A DNA stretch of 7,261 nucleotides from Gammaproteobacteria bacterium (GTDB lineage: Bacteria > Pseudomonadota > Gammaproteobacteria > Pseudomonadales > Azotimanducaceae): the NCBI GenBank assembly GCA_009839405.1, contig VXPR01000047.1, positions 1 through 7,261 on the forward strand, in the 5' to 3' direction. The position numbers and the translations under genes were made by a program. A model generated the notes under the pieces. The model had not been told where the DNA came from, did no database searches, and saw only the letters and a program-made list of their open reading frames with translations. This document shows, piece after piece, positions 1-5,683 of the stretch (positions within the stretch are counted from its first letter, which is position 1; each line of letters opens with the position of its first letter).

Positions 1-83
1 TTTATTAACTGTCCGCTCCCCCCCCTAGATATACCCCTTAATTCTCGGCGCCAGTGTCCGATTTTTATATTACACCTGAACAC
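1..83. other. Non-homologous left edge upstream of purM
   Basis: These bases are AT-richer than the rest of the window and include an 8-base C run at 18-25. They do not encode the PurM N-terminus in any frame: the expected SGTDGVGTK-type segment is absent. In the purM frame there are TAA stops at 6-8 and 39-41. Recognisable PurM sequence begins only at about base 84. The simplest reading is a low-quality or chimeric contig end; a real rearrangement breakpoint inside purM is the alternative. Confidence 0.6.
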
Positions 84-878
84 GACCGGCATGACACGGT
101 GGGGCAAGACCTCGTCGCCATGTGCGCCAACGATGTGCTGGTGAGCGGCGCGGAGCCGTTTGTGTTCCTCGACTACTACGCCACAGGGGCGCTCGATGTG
201 GATGTCGCCGAGCGGGTGATTCGCGGCGTTGCCCGGGGTTGCGAGATGGCGGGCTGCTCGCTTGCCGGGGGCGAGACGGCGGAAATGCCAGGGTTCTATG
301 CCGACGGCGAGTACGACCTTGCCGGTTTCTGCGTCGGCGTGGTGGAGAGGGAGGAGCTGGTCACCGGCGCAGCGATTGAGGTTGGCGATGTGCTTGTCGG
401 CCTTGCGTCCAGCGGCCCGCACTCGAACGGCTACTCGCTCGTTCGCCGTATCTTGGACGATCGTGGCGCAAGCGATGCGGGGCTGATCGAAGACTTGCTC
501 GCACCCACCCGCATTTATGTCCAGGCGGTGCGGGCGGTGACGCCGCGCATCCGAGGCATGTGCCACATCACCGGCGGCGGCTTTGTAGAGAACGTGCCGC
601 GCATGCTTGGCGAGCGCTCGGACTTGGCCGCTGACATCGACCTCGATGCCTGGCAGCGGCCGGACGTGTTCCACTTTCTGCAGCAGGCCGGGAACGTCGC
701 GGAGCAGGAAATGCTCCGCACCTTCAACCTCGGCATCGGCTTCATCCTCTGCGTGGCGTCGCAGGACGCGACGCAAGTTGTCGCGGAGGCACAGCGAGCC
801 GGCGAGACGGCGACTCGCATCGGCACGGTGGTTGCCGCCGGGGCGAGCGTGCCGCCGGGGCATTTGCTGCTTGGCTAG
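54..878 (+). CDS. purM: Phosphoribosylformylglycinamidine cyclo-ligase (AIR synthetase), 5'-truncated
   Basis: PurM closes FGAM to aminoimidazole ribonucleotide with ATP in cytosolic de novo purine synthesis. The open frame is 274 aa from a GTG at 54, against about 345 aa for the family; roughly the first 75-80 residues are missing, including the glycine-rich SGTDGVGTK segment of the ATP-binding N-terminal domain. Real homology starts at about residue 11 (DRHDTVG). Visible hallmarks are QDLVAMCAND (18-27), FLDYYATG (38-45), GGETAEMPG (72-80), SSGPHSNGYSLVR (119-131) and HITGGGFVENVPR (171-183). The C-terminal domain is complete and ends at TAG 876-878. The GTG start is not credible: it has no ribosome-binding site and ten unrelated residues follow it. 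The fragment as shown could not be active; whether the gene is broken in the cell or only in the assembly cannot be told here. The usual partner purN does not follow; a repeat region does. Identity is certain, the 5' end is not. Confidence 0.93.
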   Translation: MSDFYITPEHDRHDTVGQDLVAMCANDVLVSGAEPFVFLDYYATGALDVDVAERVIRGVARGCEMAGCSLAGGETAEMPGFYADGEYDLAGFCVGVVEREELVTGAAIEVGDVLVGLASSGPHSNGYSLVRRILDDRGASDAGLIEDLLAPTRIYVQAVRAVTPRIRGMCHITGGGFVENVPRMLGERSDLAADIDLDAWQRPDVFHFLQQAGNVAEQEMLRTFNLGIGFILCVASQDATQVVAEAQRAGETATRIGTVVAAGASVPPGHLLLG

Positions 879-928
879 GAGCCCGGGCCCAAAACGCCTT
901 CCGCCGAACCCATCGGTGTGCTCAGCCC

Positions 929-954
929 GGGCGGGGACAAGCCCCGCCCCTACG
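929..954 (+). repeat. ACAAG-loop palindromic repeat, copy a
   Basis: An 8-bp perfect stem (929-936 GGGCGGGG with 942-949 CCCCGCCC) closes a 5-nt loop ACAAG at 937-941 and is followed by CTACG at 950-954. The loop, stem length and CTACG tail match the other copies in the window, while the stem bases differ in a compensated way. It lies 50 bp after the purM stop. There is no T-run, so a simple intrinsic terminator is unlikely, although the hairpin could stabilise the mRNA 3' end. Confidence 0.8.
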
Positions 955-956
955 GA

Positions 957-999
957 CCCGTGCCGAGTTCGTCGGTGCGTTGCAACGCATTCCCCGTAG
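957..999 (+). repeat. 43-bp direct repeat with 14-bp palindrome, copy 1
   Basis: This segment matches 1112-1154 at 41 of 43 positions (differences at 967/1122 and 969/1124). It contains the perfect palindrome TGCGTTGCAACGCA at 976-989 and ends in CCCCGTAG. It directly follows palindromic copy a, as its twin directly follows copy b, so hairpin plus tail form one mobile or duplicated unit of about 71 bp. Confidence 0.8.
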
Positions 1000-1026
1000 T
1001 CCCTGCGCGCCGTGGCGGGCGCGTTG

Positions 1027-1048
1027 GCAGTTCGCTTGCGCGAACTGC
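1027..1048. repeat. 9-bp perfect hairpin between the two tandem units
   Basis: GCAGTTCGC (1027-1035) pairs perfectly with GCGAACTGC (1040-1048) around the loop TTGC. It does not share the ACAAG loop or CTACG tail of the main repeat family. No T-run follows on either strand. It lies between convergent purM and dcd, so a role in transcript 3'-end formation is possible but not shown. Confidence 0.6.
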
Positions 1049-1070
1049 TGTGCTTCGACGCATTCCTCGG
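1049..1070 (+). repeat. Degenerate third copy of the palindromic tail
   Basis: The stretch around GTGCTTCGACGCATTCCTCG (1050-1069) aligns with GTGCGTTGCAACGCATTCCCCG of the two 43-bp repeats, with a two-base gap and a few substitutions. The central palindrome is destroyed. It looks like a decayed relic of the same tail. Confidence 0.4.
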
Positions 1071-1082
1071 TTCATTCAAGAC

Positions 1083-1108
1083 GGGCGACCACAAGGGTCG
1101 CCCCTACG
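1083..1108 (+). repeat. ACAAG-loop palindromic repeat, copy b
   Basis: The stem GGGCGACC (1083-1090) pairs with GGTCGCCC (1096-1103) around the loop ACAAG (1091-1095), followed by CTACG (1104-1108). It has the same architecture as copy a, 154 bp downstream in direct orientation. Stem positions 6-8 are ACC where copy a has GGG, and the partner strand changes to match. Confidence 0.85.
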
Positions 1109-1111
1109 AGG

Positions 1112-1154
1112 CCCGTGCCGAATCCGTCGGTGCGTTGCAACGCATTCCCCGTAG
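1112..1154 (+). repeat. 43-bp direct repeat with 14-bp palindrome, copy 2
   Basis: This is the twin of 957-999, with only two mismatches. The palindrome TGCGTTGCAACGCA lies at 1131-1144. The final CGTAG (1150-1154) doubles as the start of a degenerate palindromic repeat in the opposite orientation. Confidence 0.8.
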
Positions 1155-1174
1155 GGTACGGCTTGTCCGCGCGG
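1150..1174 (-). repeat. Degenerate ACAAG-loop palindromic repeat, copy c
   Basis: On the + strand this reads CGTAG, a 7-base arm GGTACGG, CTTGT (complement of the ACAAG loop) and CCGCGCGG. It therefore fits the family consensus in minus orientation, but the arms pair only partly. It ends about 10 bp from the dcd stop codon and forms a loose inverted pair with copy b. Confidence 0.45.
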
Positions 1175-1183
1175 ATAGCCGGT

Positions 1184-1750
1184 TTATACCTTCGGTGGCG
1201 TCACGCCCTTCTGGCCTTGGTACTTGCCGCCCCGGTCCAGGTAGGTCGTCTCGCAATCCTCGTCGCTCTGGAAGAACACTAGCTGCGCCACGCCTTCGTT
1301 GGCGTAGATCTTGGCCGGCAGGTTGGTGGTGTTGGAGAACTCCAGCGTCACGTGCCCTTCCCATTCCGGTTCGAGCGGCGTGACGTTGACGATGATGCCG
1401 CAGCGGGCGTAGGTGGACTTGCCGACGCACAGCGTCAGCACGTCGCGCGGGATGCGGAAGTACTCCACGGTGCTCGCGAGGGCGAAGGAGTTGGGGGGGA
1501 CGATGCAGGTGTCGCCCGTGACGTCCACGAAGCTGCGCTCGTCGAAATTCTTCGGATCGACGATGGCGGAATGGATGTTCGTGAACACCTTGAACTCCGC
1601 CGCGCAGCGCACGTCGTAGCCGTAACTCGACACGCCATAGGAGATCACGCGCGCGCCGTCGATGCGCCGAACCTGCTGCGGCTCGAACGGCTCGATCATG
1701 CGTTCGCGACGCGCCATGTCGCGAATCCAGCGGTCGGACTTGATGGTCAT
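1184..1750 (-). CDS. dcd: dCTP deaminase
   Basis: Dcd deaminates dCTP to dUTP, feeding dUTPase and thymidylate synthesis in the cytosol. The product is 188 aa, the usual full length for the Pseudomonas-type enzyme, and similarity runs from MTIKSDRWIR to the C-terminus. Key segments are VISYGVSSYGYDVRCA (35-50), GKSTYARCG (110-118, with the conserved Ser/Arg of the nucleotide site) and EWEGHVTLEFSN (129-140), where Glu137 aligns with the general base Glu138 of E. coli Dcd. RGGKYQGQ (173-180) is the C-terminal phosphate-binding lid segment. The ATG (1748-1750) overlaps the mrp stop as ATGA and there is no clear ribosome-binding site of its own, so translational coupling to mrp is likely. It lacks the extended form expected of a bifunctional deaminase/diphosphatase, but that cannot be excluded by eye. 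It ends at TAA, next to the repeat cluster. Confidence 0.97.
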   Translation of the reverse strand: MTIKSDRWIRDMARRERMIEPFEPQQVRRIDGARVISYGVSSYGYDVRCAAEFKVFTNIHSAIVDPKNFDERSFVDVTGDTCIVPPNSFALASTVEYFRIPRDVLTLCVGKSTYARCGIIVNVTPLEPEWEGHVTLEFSNTTNLPAKIYANEGVAQLVFFQSDEDCETTYLDRGGKYQGQKGVTPPKV

Positions 1751-2784
1751 TGGCTGTCGATGGAAATGCTAGGGGCTGGCGCTGCCTGGGTGCTGGCGCG
1801 CCAAAGCGCACTGGCGGCGCCGCGAGCGCAGTCGATGTAGAGCGCGGTTACGCTGCCTTCCCGTTCTGCGGCCACCGGCGGCGTGCCGCCGTCGGTCTGT
1901 TCGCGGATGGCGGGATCGAGTGGAAACGAACCGAGCAGGCTCACGTCGTACTCCCGCGCGACGCTCTCACCGCCACCGGAGCCGAACAGGTGGTGCACCT
2001 TGCCGCAGCCGTCGCACTCGAACCAGGCCATGTTCTCGACGATGCCAAGGATGGGGATGTCCACCTTGCGGAACATCTCGATGCCCTTGCGTGCATCGAG
2101 CAGCGCCACTTCCTGTGGCGTGGTGACGATTACGGCACCGCCCACGGCGGCGGCTTGGGAGAGAGTGAGCTGGATGTCGCCGGTGCCGGGCGGCATGTCC
2201 ACGATCAGGTAGTCGAGGTCGCCCCAGGCCGTCTGCCCCATGAGCTGCTGCAGGGCACCGGACGCCATCGGCCCGCGCCAAACCATAGGCGTGCGGTCGG
2301 TCACCATCATGCTCATGGAGATGGCCTCGATGCCATGGGCGCGGATGGGGAGGAAGAACTTGCCGTCCTTCACCTCGGGCTTGCGCCCTTCGGCAACGCC
2401 AAGCATCAGTCCTTGGCTGGGTCCGTAGATGTCTGCATCCAGGATGCCGGCCTTGGCTCCGGCGCGATCGAGAGCCAGCGCAAGATTCACCGCCGTGGTG
2501 GACTTGCCGACTCCACCCTTGCCGGATGCCACCGCGATGAGGTTGGCGGCGCCGGGGGTTTTGCTGGTTTGCGGGGGCGAGAACGTGAGGTCGAGCACCA
2601 CCTCGTCGTCCAGCCACTGGCCAAGCGCCTTGCTGTAGTCGTCGGCAAGACCATCCACCGGATAGCCGAGCACGGCATCCACGTGCCAACGCTCGTCAAG
2701 CCGCGCCGCACGTCGCACCGCGCCGAGTTCGCCCCAAGGGGCCCCGGCCACGGGGTCCACGAAACTGTCGAGCGAATTGGGCAT
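1747..2784 (-). CDS. mrp: Mrp/ApbC/NBP35-family iron-sulfur cluster carrier ATPase
   Basis: Mrp (ApbC) is a cytosolic P-loop ATPase that binds a 4Fe-4S cluster at its dimer interface and hands it to apo-proteins. The 345-aa product has a shortened MIP18-like N-terminal region (about 1-70). The deviant Walker A SGKGGVGKST (87-96) carries the signature Lys89 and Lys94. DADIYGPSQ (116-124) and the Walker B region DYLIVDMPPGTGD (191-203) follow. The cluster-binding pair is Cys257-x-x-Cys260 in FECDGC. E. coli Mrp is about 369 aa, so this one is near full length. The ATG at 2782-2784 has no purine-rich ribosome-binding site, but a TATAAT box lies about 29 bp upstream. It overlaps dcd by 4 bp, and mrp-dcd is a recurrent gammaproteobacterial pair. 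In Pseudomonas metG lies next to it; here repeats and an oxidoreductase do. MinD/ParA relatives are excluded by the CxxC and the PPGTGD motif. Confidence 0.96.
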   Translation of the reverse strand: MPNSLDSFVDPVAGAPWGELGAVRRAARLDERWHVDAVLGYPVDGLADDYSKALGQWLDDEVVLDLTFSPPQTSKTPGAANLIAVASGKGGVGKSTTAVNLALALDRAGAKAGILDADIYGPSQGLMLGVAEGRKPEVKDGKFFLPIRAHGIEAISMSMMVTDRTPMVWRGPMASGALQQLMGQTAWGDLDYLIVDMPPGTGDIQLTLSQAAAVGGAVIVTTPQEVALLDARKGIEMFRKVDIPILGIVENMAWFECDGCGKVHHLFGSGGGESVAREYDVSLLGSFPLDPAIREQTDGGTPPVAAEREGSVTALYIDCARGAASALWRASTQAAPAPSISIDSQ

Positions 2785-2812
2785 GGTTTGGCGGGCGGTG
2801 GGCGGAGAGGCA

Positions 2813-2818
2813 ATTATA
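2813..2818 (-). promoter_or_regulatory. Candidate -10 box of the mrp-dcd operon
   Basis: The minus strand reads TATAAT here, a perfect sigma-70 -10 hexamer in a GC-rich context. Transcription would start near 2806, leaving a leader of about 22 nt before the mrp ATG. No good TTGACA-like -35 exists at 16-18 bp spacing; that position falls at the edge of palindromic repeat copy d (about 2836-2842). Activator dependence or a weak promoter is possible. Confidence 0.5.
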
Positions 2819-2839
2819 CGAGCCTTGGTCGCCAGTTCT

Positions 2840-2865
2840 CGTAGGGGTGACCCTTGTGGTCGCCC
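2840..2865 (-). repeat. ACAAG-loop palindromic repeat, copy d (left arm of an inverted pair)
   Basis: On the + strand this is CGTAG, GGGTGACC (2845-2852), CTTGT (2853-2857) and GGTCGCCC (2858-2865). On the minus strand it is the family consensus with loop ACAAG and tail CTACG. The 8-bp stem includes one G-T wobble (2848/2862). It faces copy e across a 34-bp spacer. Confidence 0.85.
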
Positions 2866-2899
2866 GTGTTCGCTTGTACGGCCTTTGGCTTGGAAACAC

Positions 2900-2925
2900 C
2901 GGCGACCACAAGGGTCGCCCCTACG
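2900..2925 (+). repeat. ACAAG-loop palindromic repeat, copy e (right arm of an inverted pair)
   Basis: GGCGACC (2901-2907) pairs with GGTCGCC (2913-2919) around ACAAG (2908-2912), followed by CTACG (2921-2925). The outermost stem position is a C-C mismatch. Together with copy d, extended by GTGTT (2866-2870) against AACAC (2895-2899), it forms an inverted repeat with arms of about 31 bp, long enough for a cruciform. It lies 34 bp after the oxidoreductase stop and upstream of mrp, in the leftward readthrough path. Confidence 0.85.
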
Positions 2926-2958
2926 AGGACACGATCACCAGCGGAACCGCGCTGATGC

Positions 2959-3960
2959 CTAATCAGCCACGCGAATGATCCGAGTGCCGGTGTTGCCGCC
3001 GGCCAGGAGGTCGATGAAGGCGTTGGGGGCCTCTTCGAGGCCGTGGAACTCGTCCTGCAGGGGCTTGAGCCGGCCGGACTCCACCCACTCGCGCATTTGC
3101 GCCCTGCCTTCGCCGTAGCGGCTCGCGTAGTCGAAGACGAGGAAGCCTTCCATGCGCACGCGGTTGTTGACGAGCAGGCCCGGAATGCCGCGTGGGCCCG
3201 GTGCGGGGTTGCCGGTGTCGTACTGCGACACCACGCCGCAGCAGACGATGCGGCCGTGGGGCTTCATGCGACGCAGGGCGCCGCCCAGGATTTCGCCGCC
3301 GGTGTTGTCGAAGTAGATGTCGATGCCGTCGCCACAAGCCTCGCGGAAGGAACCGCGAAAGTTCGCGTCGCGGTAGTTGACGGCGGCGTCGAAGCCGAGG
3401 TCTTCGGTGAGCAGACGACATTTTTCGTCGCTTCCGGCCACGCCCACGACGCGGCAGCCAACGATCTTGGCCATTTGGCCGACGATGTGGCCTACGGAAC
3501 CCGCCGCGGCAGACACCACCAGGGTCTGCCCCGCCTTCGGTTCGCCAAGGTCGAACAGACCAAAGTAGGCCGTGAGCCCGTTCGTTCCGTACACGCCGAG
3601 GTGGTGAGCGGGATCGCCACCACCCTCTACCCGGTTTACCGCCTTGGCGGCATGGACCGCGTAATCCTGCCAACCGGAAGGACAGGTGACGAGATCACCC
3701 ACCGCAATGCCGTCGGCACGAGACTCCTCAACCCGCGCCACCGCCGTGCCGTTCATCACCCGCCCGCTTTCCGGTGCTGCCGCGTAGCTGGCGCTGCCCT
3801 GCAGGCCGGCGCGTTGACCGGCACCCACGGTGAGCGCCAAGGTGCGGCACAAGACCTCGCCAGCGCCGGCTTCGGGTACGTCGGTCGTGTCCATGGCGAA
3901 GTTCTCGGGCGCGAGCCGATCCTGTGGCAGCGACTCGATGAGGATGCGACGGTTGGGCAT
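2959..3960 (-). CDS. CurA-type zinc-independent NADP-dependent oxidoreductase (MDR superfamily)
   Basis: This 333-aa product belongs to the COG2130/CurA/PTGR branch of medium-chain dehydrogenases, which reduce activated C=C bonds of enones with NADPH in the cytosol; the substrate here is unknown. Visible features are SGWQDYAVHAA (95-105), GVYGTNGLTAYFGLFDLG (122-139), the Rossmann glycine motif AAAGSVGHIVGQ (151-162), VVGVAGSDEKC (171-181, with the NADP-phosphate lysine), DIYFDNTGGE (214-223) and the C-terminal TRIIRVAD. No zinc-ligand cysteines are seen. The DPYMRG motif found in E. coli CurA is replaced by VGAGQRAG (45-52). The ATG at 3958-3960 has AAGGA (3967-3971) six bases upstream. The frame stays open to 4953, but that extension runs into the transporter gene on the other strand and lacks family similarity. 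It is divergent from the symporter. Confidence 0.92.
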   Translation of the reverse strand: MPNRRILIESLPQDRLAPENFAMDTTDVPEAGAGEVLCRTLALTVGAGQRAGLQGSASYAAAPESGRVMNGTAVARVEESRADGIAVGDLVTCPSGWQDYAVHAAKAVNRVEGGGDPAHHLGVYGTNGLTAYFGLFDLGEPKAGQTLVVSAAAGSVGHIVGQMAKIVGCRVVGVAGSDEKCRLLTEDLGFDAAVNYRDANFRGSFREACGDGIDIYFDNTGGEILGGALRRMKPHGRIVCCGVVSQYDTGNPAPGPRGIPGLLVNNRVRMEGFLVFDYASRYGEGRAQMREWVESGRLKPLQDEFHGLEEAPNAFIDLLAGGNTGTRIIRVAD

Positions 3961-3966
3961 AGCGGT

Positions 3967-3971
3967 CCTTG
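3967..3971 (-). promoter_or_regulatory. Ribosome-binding site of the oxidoreductase
   Basis: AAGGA on the minus strand, 6 nt before the ATG at 3960, fixes the start and argues against the long upstream extension of the frame. Confidence 0.7.
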
Positions 3972-4031
3972 GTGGGAAGCGAAGCGGCGAGCTTACCGGA
4001 TCGCAGCGAATGTGCGGGCCGGGCCGCGGCT

Positions 4032-4053
4032 GGAAGGCATCCGGCCTCCCTCC
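4032..4053. repeat. Small hairpin of a second repeat type
   Basis: GGAAGGC (4032-4038) pairs with GCCTCCC (4044-4050) except for one A-C mismatch, around the 5-nt loop ATCCG, and is followed by TCC. The same GGAAGG(G)C / GCC(C)TCCCTCC pattern, with the same A-C mismatch, occurs at 5638-5661. It lies in the divergent intergenic region between the oxidoreductase and the symporter. Confidence 0.4.
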
Positions 4054-4074
4054 GAAGCCCGCTTTTGGTGGGGA

Positions 4075-4080
4075 TAGAAT
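4075..4080 (+). promoter_or_regulatory. Candidate -10 box of the symporter gene
   Basis: TAGAAT matches five of six positions of the sigma-70 -10 box and lies 27 bp before the ATG at 4108. No convincing -35 hexamer is visible 16-18 bp upstream. This is a weak call resting on position and sequence. Confidence 0.3.
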
Positions 4081-4093
4081 CGACCGGCATTGC

Positions 4094-4100
4094 GGGGAGG
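4094..4100 (+). promoter_or_regulatory. Ribosome-binding site that decides the symporter start
   Basis: GGGGAGG sits 7 nt before the ATG at 4108-4110. It lies inside the open frame that could begin at a TTG at 4090, so the TTG start would place the site within coding sequence. ATG 4108 is therefore preferred. Confidence 0.75.
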
Positions 4101-4107
4101 CGTGCAT

Positions 4108-5601
4108 ATGGCGGGGGAGAGAACGCGCGATCGCATCGTGCCGTTTCCGAGCAAGCTCGCGTTTGGCGTTGGTCAGGCGGCGGAGGGGCTGAAGAACACG
4201 GGCTTTGCGCTGTTCGTGCTCTTCTACTACAACCAAGTGCTGGGCCTGCCAGGTTCTCTCGCCGGTCTCGCGCTCGCCATCGCCCTCATCTTCGACGCCG
4301 TCACCGACCCGCTCGCTGGGTCGCTTTCGGACAACTGGAAGTCGCGTCTCGGTCGGCGCCATCCGTTCATGTATGCCTCGGCCATACCGCTGGCGCTGGC
4401 CTTCGTGGGGCTGTTCTCGCCGCCGCAGGAGCTCGGCGAGTGGGGGCTTTTCCTGTGGCTGTCGCTGTTCGCCATCCTGACGCGGGCGGCGATGACGCTC
4501 TACCACGTGCCGCATCTCGCCCTTGGCGCCGAGATGACCGAGAACTTCGAAGAGCGCACCCGCATCGTCGCGTTCCGACAGTTCTTCGCCGCAGTGGGCT
4601 CGGCAGGGGCGATGATCCTCGGTTTCGGCTGGTTCTTCGCCGACGCCAACGGCGGGCGCCTGGCCGTGGAGAACTACACGCCCTATGCGCTGACCCTTGC
4701 CGTGTTCATGGTGGTGACGGTGATCTACTCGGCCTACGGCACCCGACGGGAAATCCCGTTCCTGATGGACCCGCCGGCAAAGCCGAAGCGCAATCCGTTC
4801 ACGCAGCTTGCGCTGGACCTGCGCGAGGGGCTCACCAACCGCTCCTTCCGCTGGCTCTTCGCCGGGGTGCTCATCGTGTTCGTGATGGCCGGCGTCAACA
4901 GCGCGCTGGACCTCTACATGTACCAGTACTTCTGGGAGCTTTCCGGCGGCCACATGCTGGTGCTGTCGCTGACGACCGTAGTGGGCTTGGTGCTGGGCGT
5001 ATTCCTGACGCCCACTCTATTGCGCCTCACGGACAAGCGCTTCGGCCTCATTCTCGGCACGGCGGCGTGGGCCGTCTTTCAGGTGGCGCCGGTGATGCTG
5101 CGGCTGGTGGGCTGGTTCCCGGACAACGGCGAAGGCGCATTGCTTGCCGCCCTGATCGGCGCCAAGTTCGTCCAGGGGCTCATCCTGCAACAGGCGTTCA
5201 TCGCCTTCGGCTCGATGATGGCGGACGTCGCCGACGAGCACGAGCTCGAGTCGGGCCTGCGTCAGGAGGGCATCTTCTTCGGCGCCATCTCGTTCTCGGG
5301 CAAGGCGACGTCGGGATTCGGCACCCTCATTGCCGGCATCGGCCTCGACATTATCCGCTGGCCCAGGGGCGCCGACATCCAGACCGCCGCTGACGTGCCG
5401 GCCGAAACCATCGTCAGCCTGGGCGTCCTCTATGGCCCGGTGGTCGCGGCCTTTGCGGTGGTCTCGCTATGGTGTTACTCGCACTACAACCTGAGCCGCA
5501 CCCGCCACGCTGAGGTGCTCGACGCGTTGAACGAAGTGCGTGCTGAGCGGGCGGAAGCGGCAACAGACGGCAGCGAGGTGAGTACGGCCACGCGGGGGTG
5601 A
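4108..5601 (+). CDS. GPH-family (MelB-like) sugar:cation symporter, major facilitator superfamily
   Basis: This 497-aa inner-membrane protein has about 12 hydrophobic segments, as expected for glycoside-pentoside-hexuronide:cation symporters (TC 2.A.2). These import sugars or glycosides with Na+ or H+; the substrate cannot be read here. The N-terminal signature DAVTDPLAGSLSD (63-75), followed by a basic LGRRHPF loop (81-87), matches MelB, with Asp63 and Asp67 in the places of MelB cation-site Asp55 and Asp59. Further family motifs are PHLALGAEM (135-143) followed by EERTRI (148-153), and ADVADEHELESGLRQEG (372-388). A charged cytoplasmic tail of about 40 residues, rich in Ala and Glu, ends the protein. 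Start ATG is fixed by GGGGAGG at 4094-4100. It is transcribed alone, divergent from the oxidoreductase and convergent with the crotonase gene. No glycosidase or regulator is adjacent to hint at the sugar. Confidence 0.93.
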   Translation: MAGERTRDRIVPFPSKLAFGVGQAAEGLKNTGFALFVLFYYNQVLGLPGSLAGLALAIALIFDAVTDPLAGSLSDNWKSRLGRRHPFMYASAIPLALAFVGLFSPPQELGEWGLFLWLSLFAILTRAAMTLYHVPHLALGAEMTENFEERTRIVAFRQFFAAVGSAGAMILGFGWFFADANGGRLAVENYTPYALTLAVFMVVTVIYSAYGTRREIPFLMDPPAKPKRNPFTQLALDLREGLTNRSFRWLFAGVLIVFVMAGVNSALDLYMYQYFWELSGGHMLVLSLTTVVGLVLGVFLTPTLLRLTDKRFGLILGTAAWAVFQVAPVMLRLVGWFPDNGEGALLAALIGAKFVQGLILQQAFIAFGSMMADVADEHELESGLRQEGIFFGAISFSGKATSGFGTLIAGIGLDIIRWPRGADIQTAADVPAETIVSLGVLYGPVVAAFAVVSLWCYSHYNLSRTRHAEVLDALNEVRAERAEAATDGSEVSTATRG

Positions 5602-5630
5602 ACGACCGGGCACGCCCAAGTTCCGGCTAG

Positions 5631-5665
5631 GCCCGGAGGAAGGGCGGGACGCCCTCCCTCCAGGC
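5631..5665. terminator. Hairpin in the convergent intergenic region, possible bidirectional transcript end
   Basis: The core stem 5635-5645 with 5651-5661 has 10 of 11 positions paired (A5640-C5656 mismatch) around the loop GGGAC. GCC (5631-5633) with GGC (5663-5665) can extend it past one further mismatch. It lies between the stops of the converging symporter and crotonase genes, where a shared terminator is expected. Neither strand has a T-run, so Rho-independent action is uncertain. The core resembles the hairpin at 4032-4053, so it may instead be an interspersed repeat. Confidence 0.5.
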
Positions 5666-5683
5666 TCAGGAAACTGTCCCGAG

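Noticed and set aside
929..1154. CRISPR array
   Set aside because: There are only two or three copies, the repeats are imperfect and unequal, the spacing is irregular and contains related sequence, and no cas genes are present.
879..1183. Insertion sequence or transposase remnant
   Set aside because: No transposase-like peptide in any frame and no flanking target-site duplication; the structure fits short non-coding palindromic elements.
918..1282. Small + strand open frames over the repeat cluster (78, 100 and 123 aa)
   Set aside because: Their peptides (for example GDHKGRPYE and GRPQGSPLRG) are just translations of the palindromic repeats and recur in different frames; no start signals.
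1750..2844. Long + strand open frame (364 aa) antisense to mrp
   Set aside because: It is a shadow frame of a GC-rich gene: no recognisable family, and the opposite strand encodes full Mrp motifs.
3043..4077. Long + strand open frame (344 aa) antisense to the oxidoreductase
   Set aside because: It is a shadow of the CurA-like gene with no domain signature or ribosome-binding site.
4090..4107. TTG start for the symporter at 4090
   Set aside because: The strong GGGGAGG site lies downstream of this TTG and is ideally spaced for the ATG at 4108.
3961..4953. Upstream extension of the oxidoreductase frame to 664 aa on the minus strand
   Set aside because: The added residues are low-complexity, rich in Arg, His and Glu, and lie antisense to the clearly real symporter. 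A good AAGGA site and family alignment put the start at 3960.
3969..5393. + strand open frame (474 aa) in another frame of the symporter
   Set aside because: Its composition is arginine-rich and repetitive, typical of an out-of-frame GC-rich reading; the GPH motifs are in the other frame.
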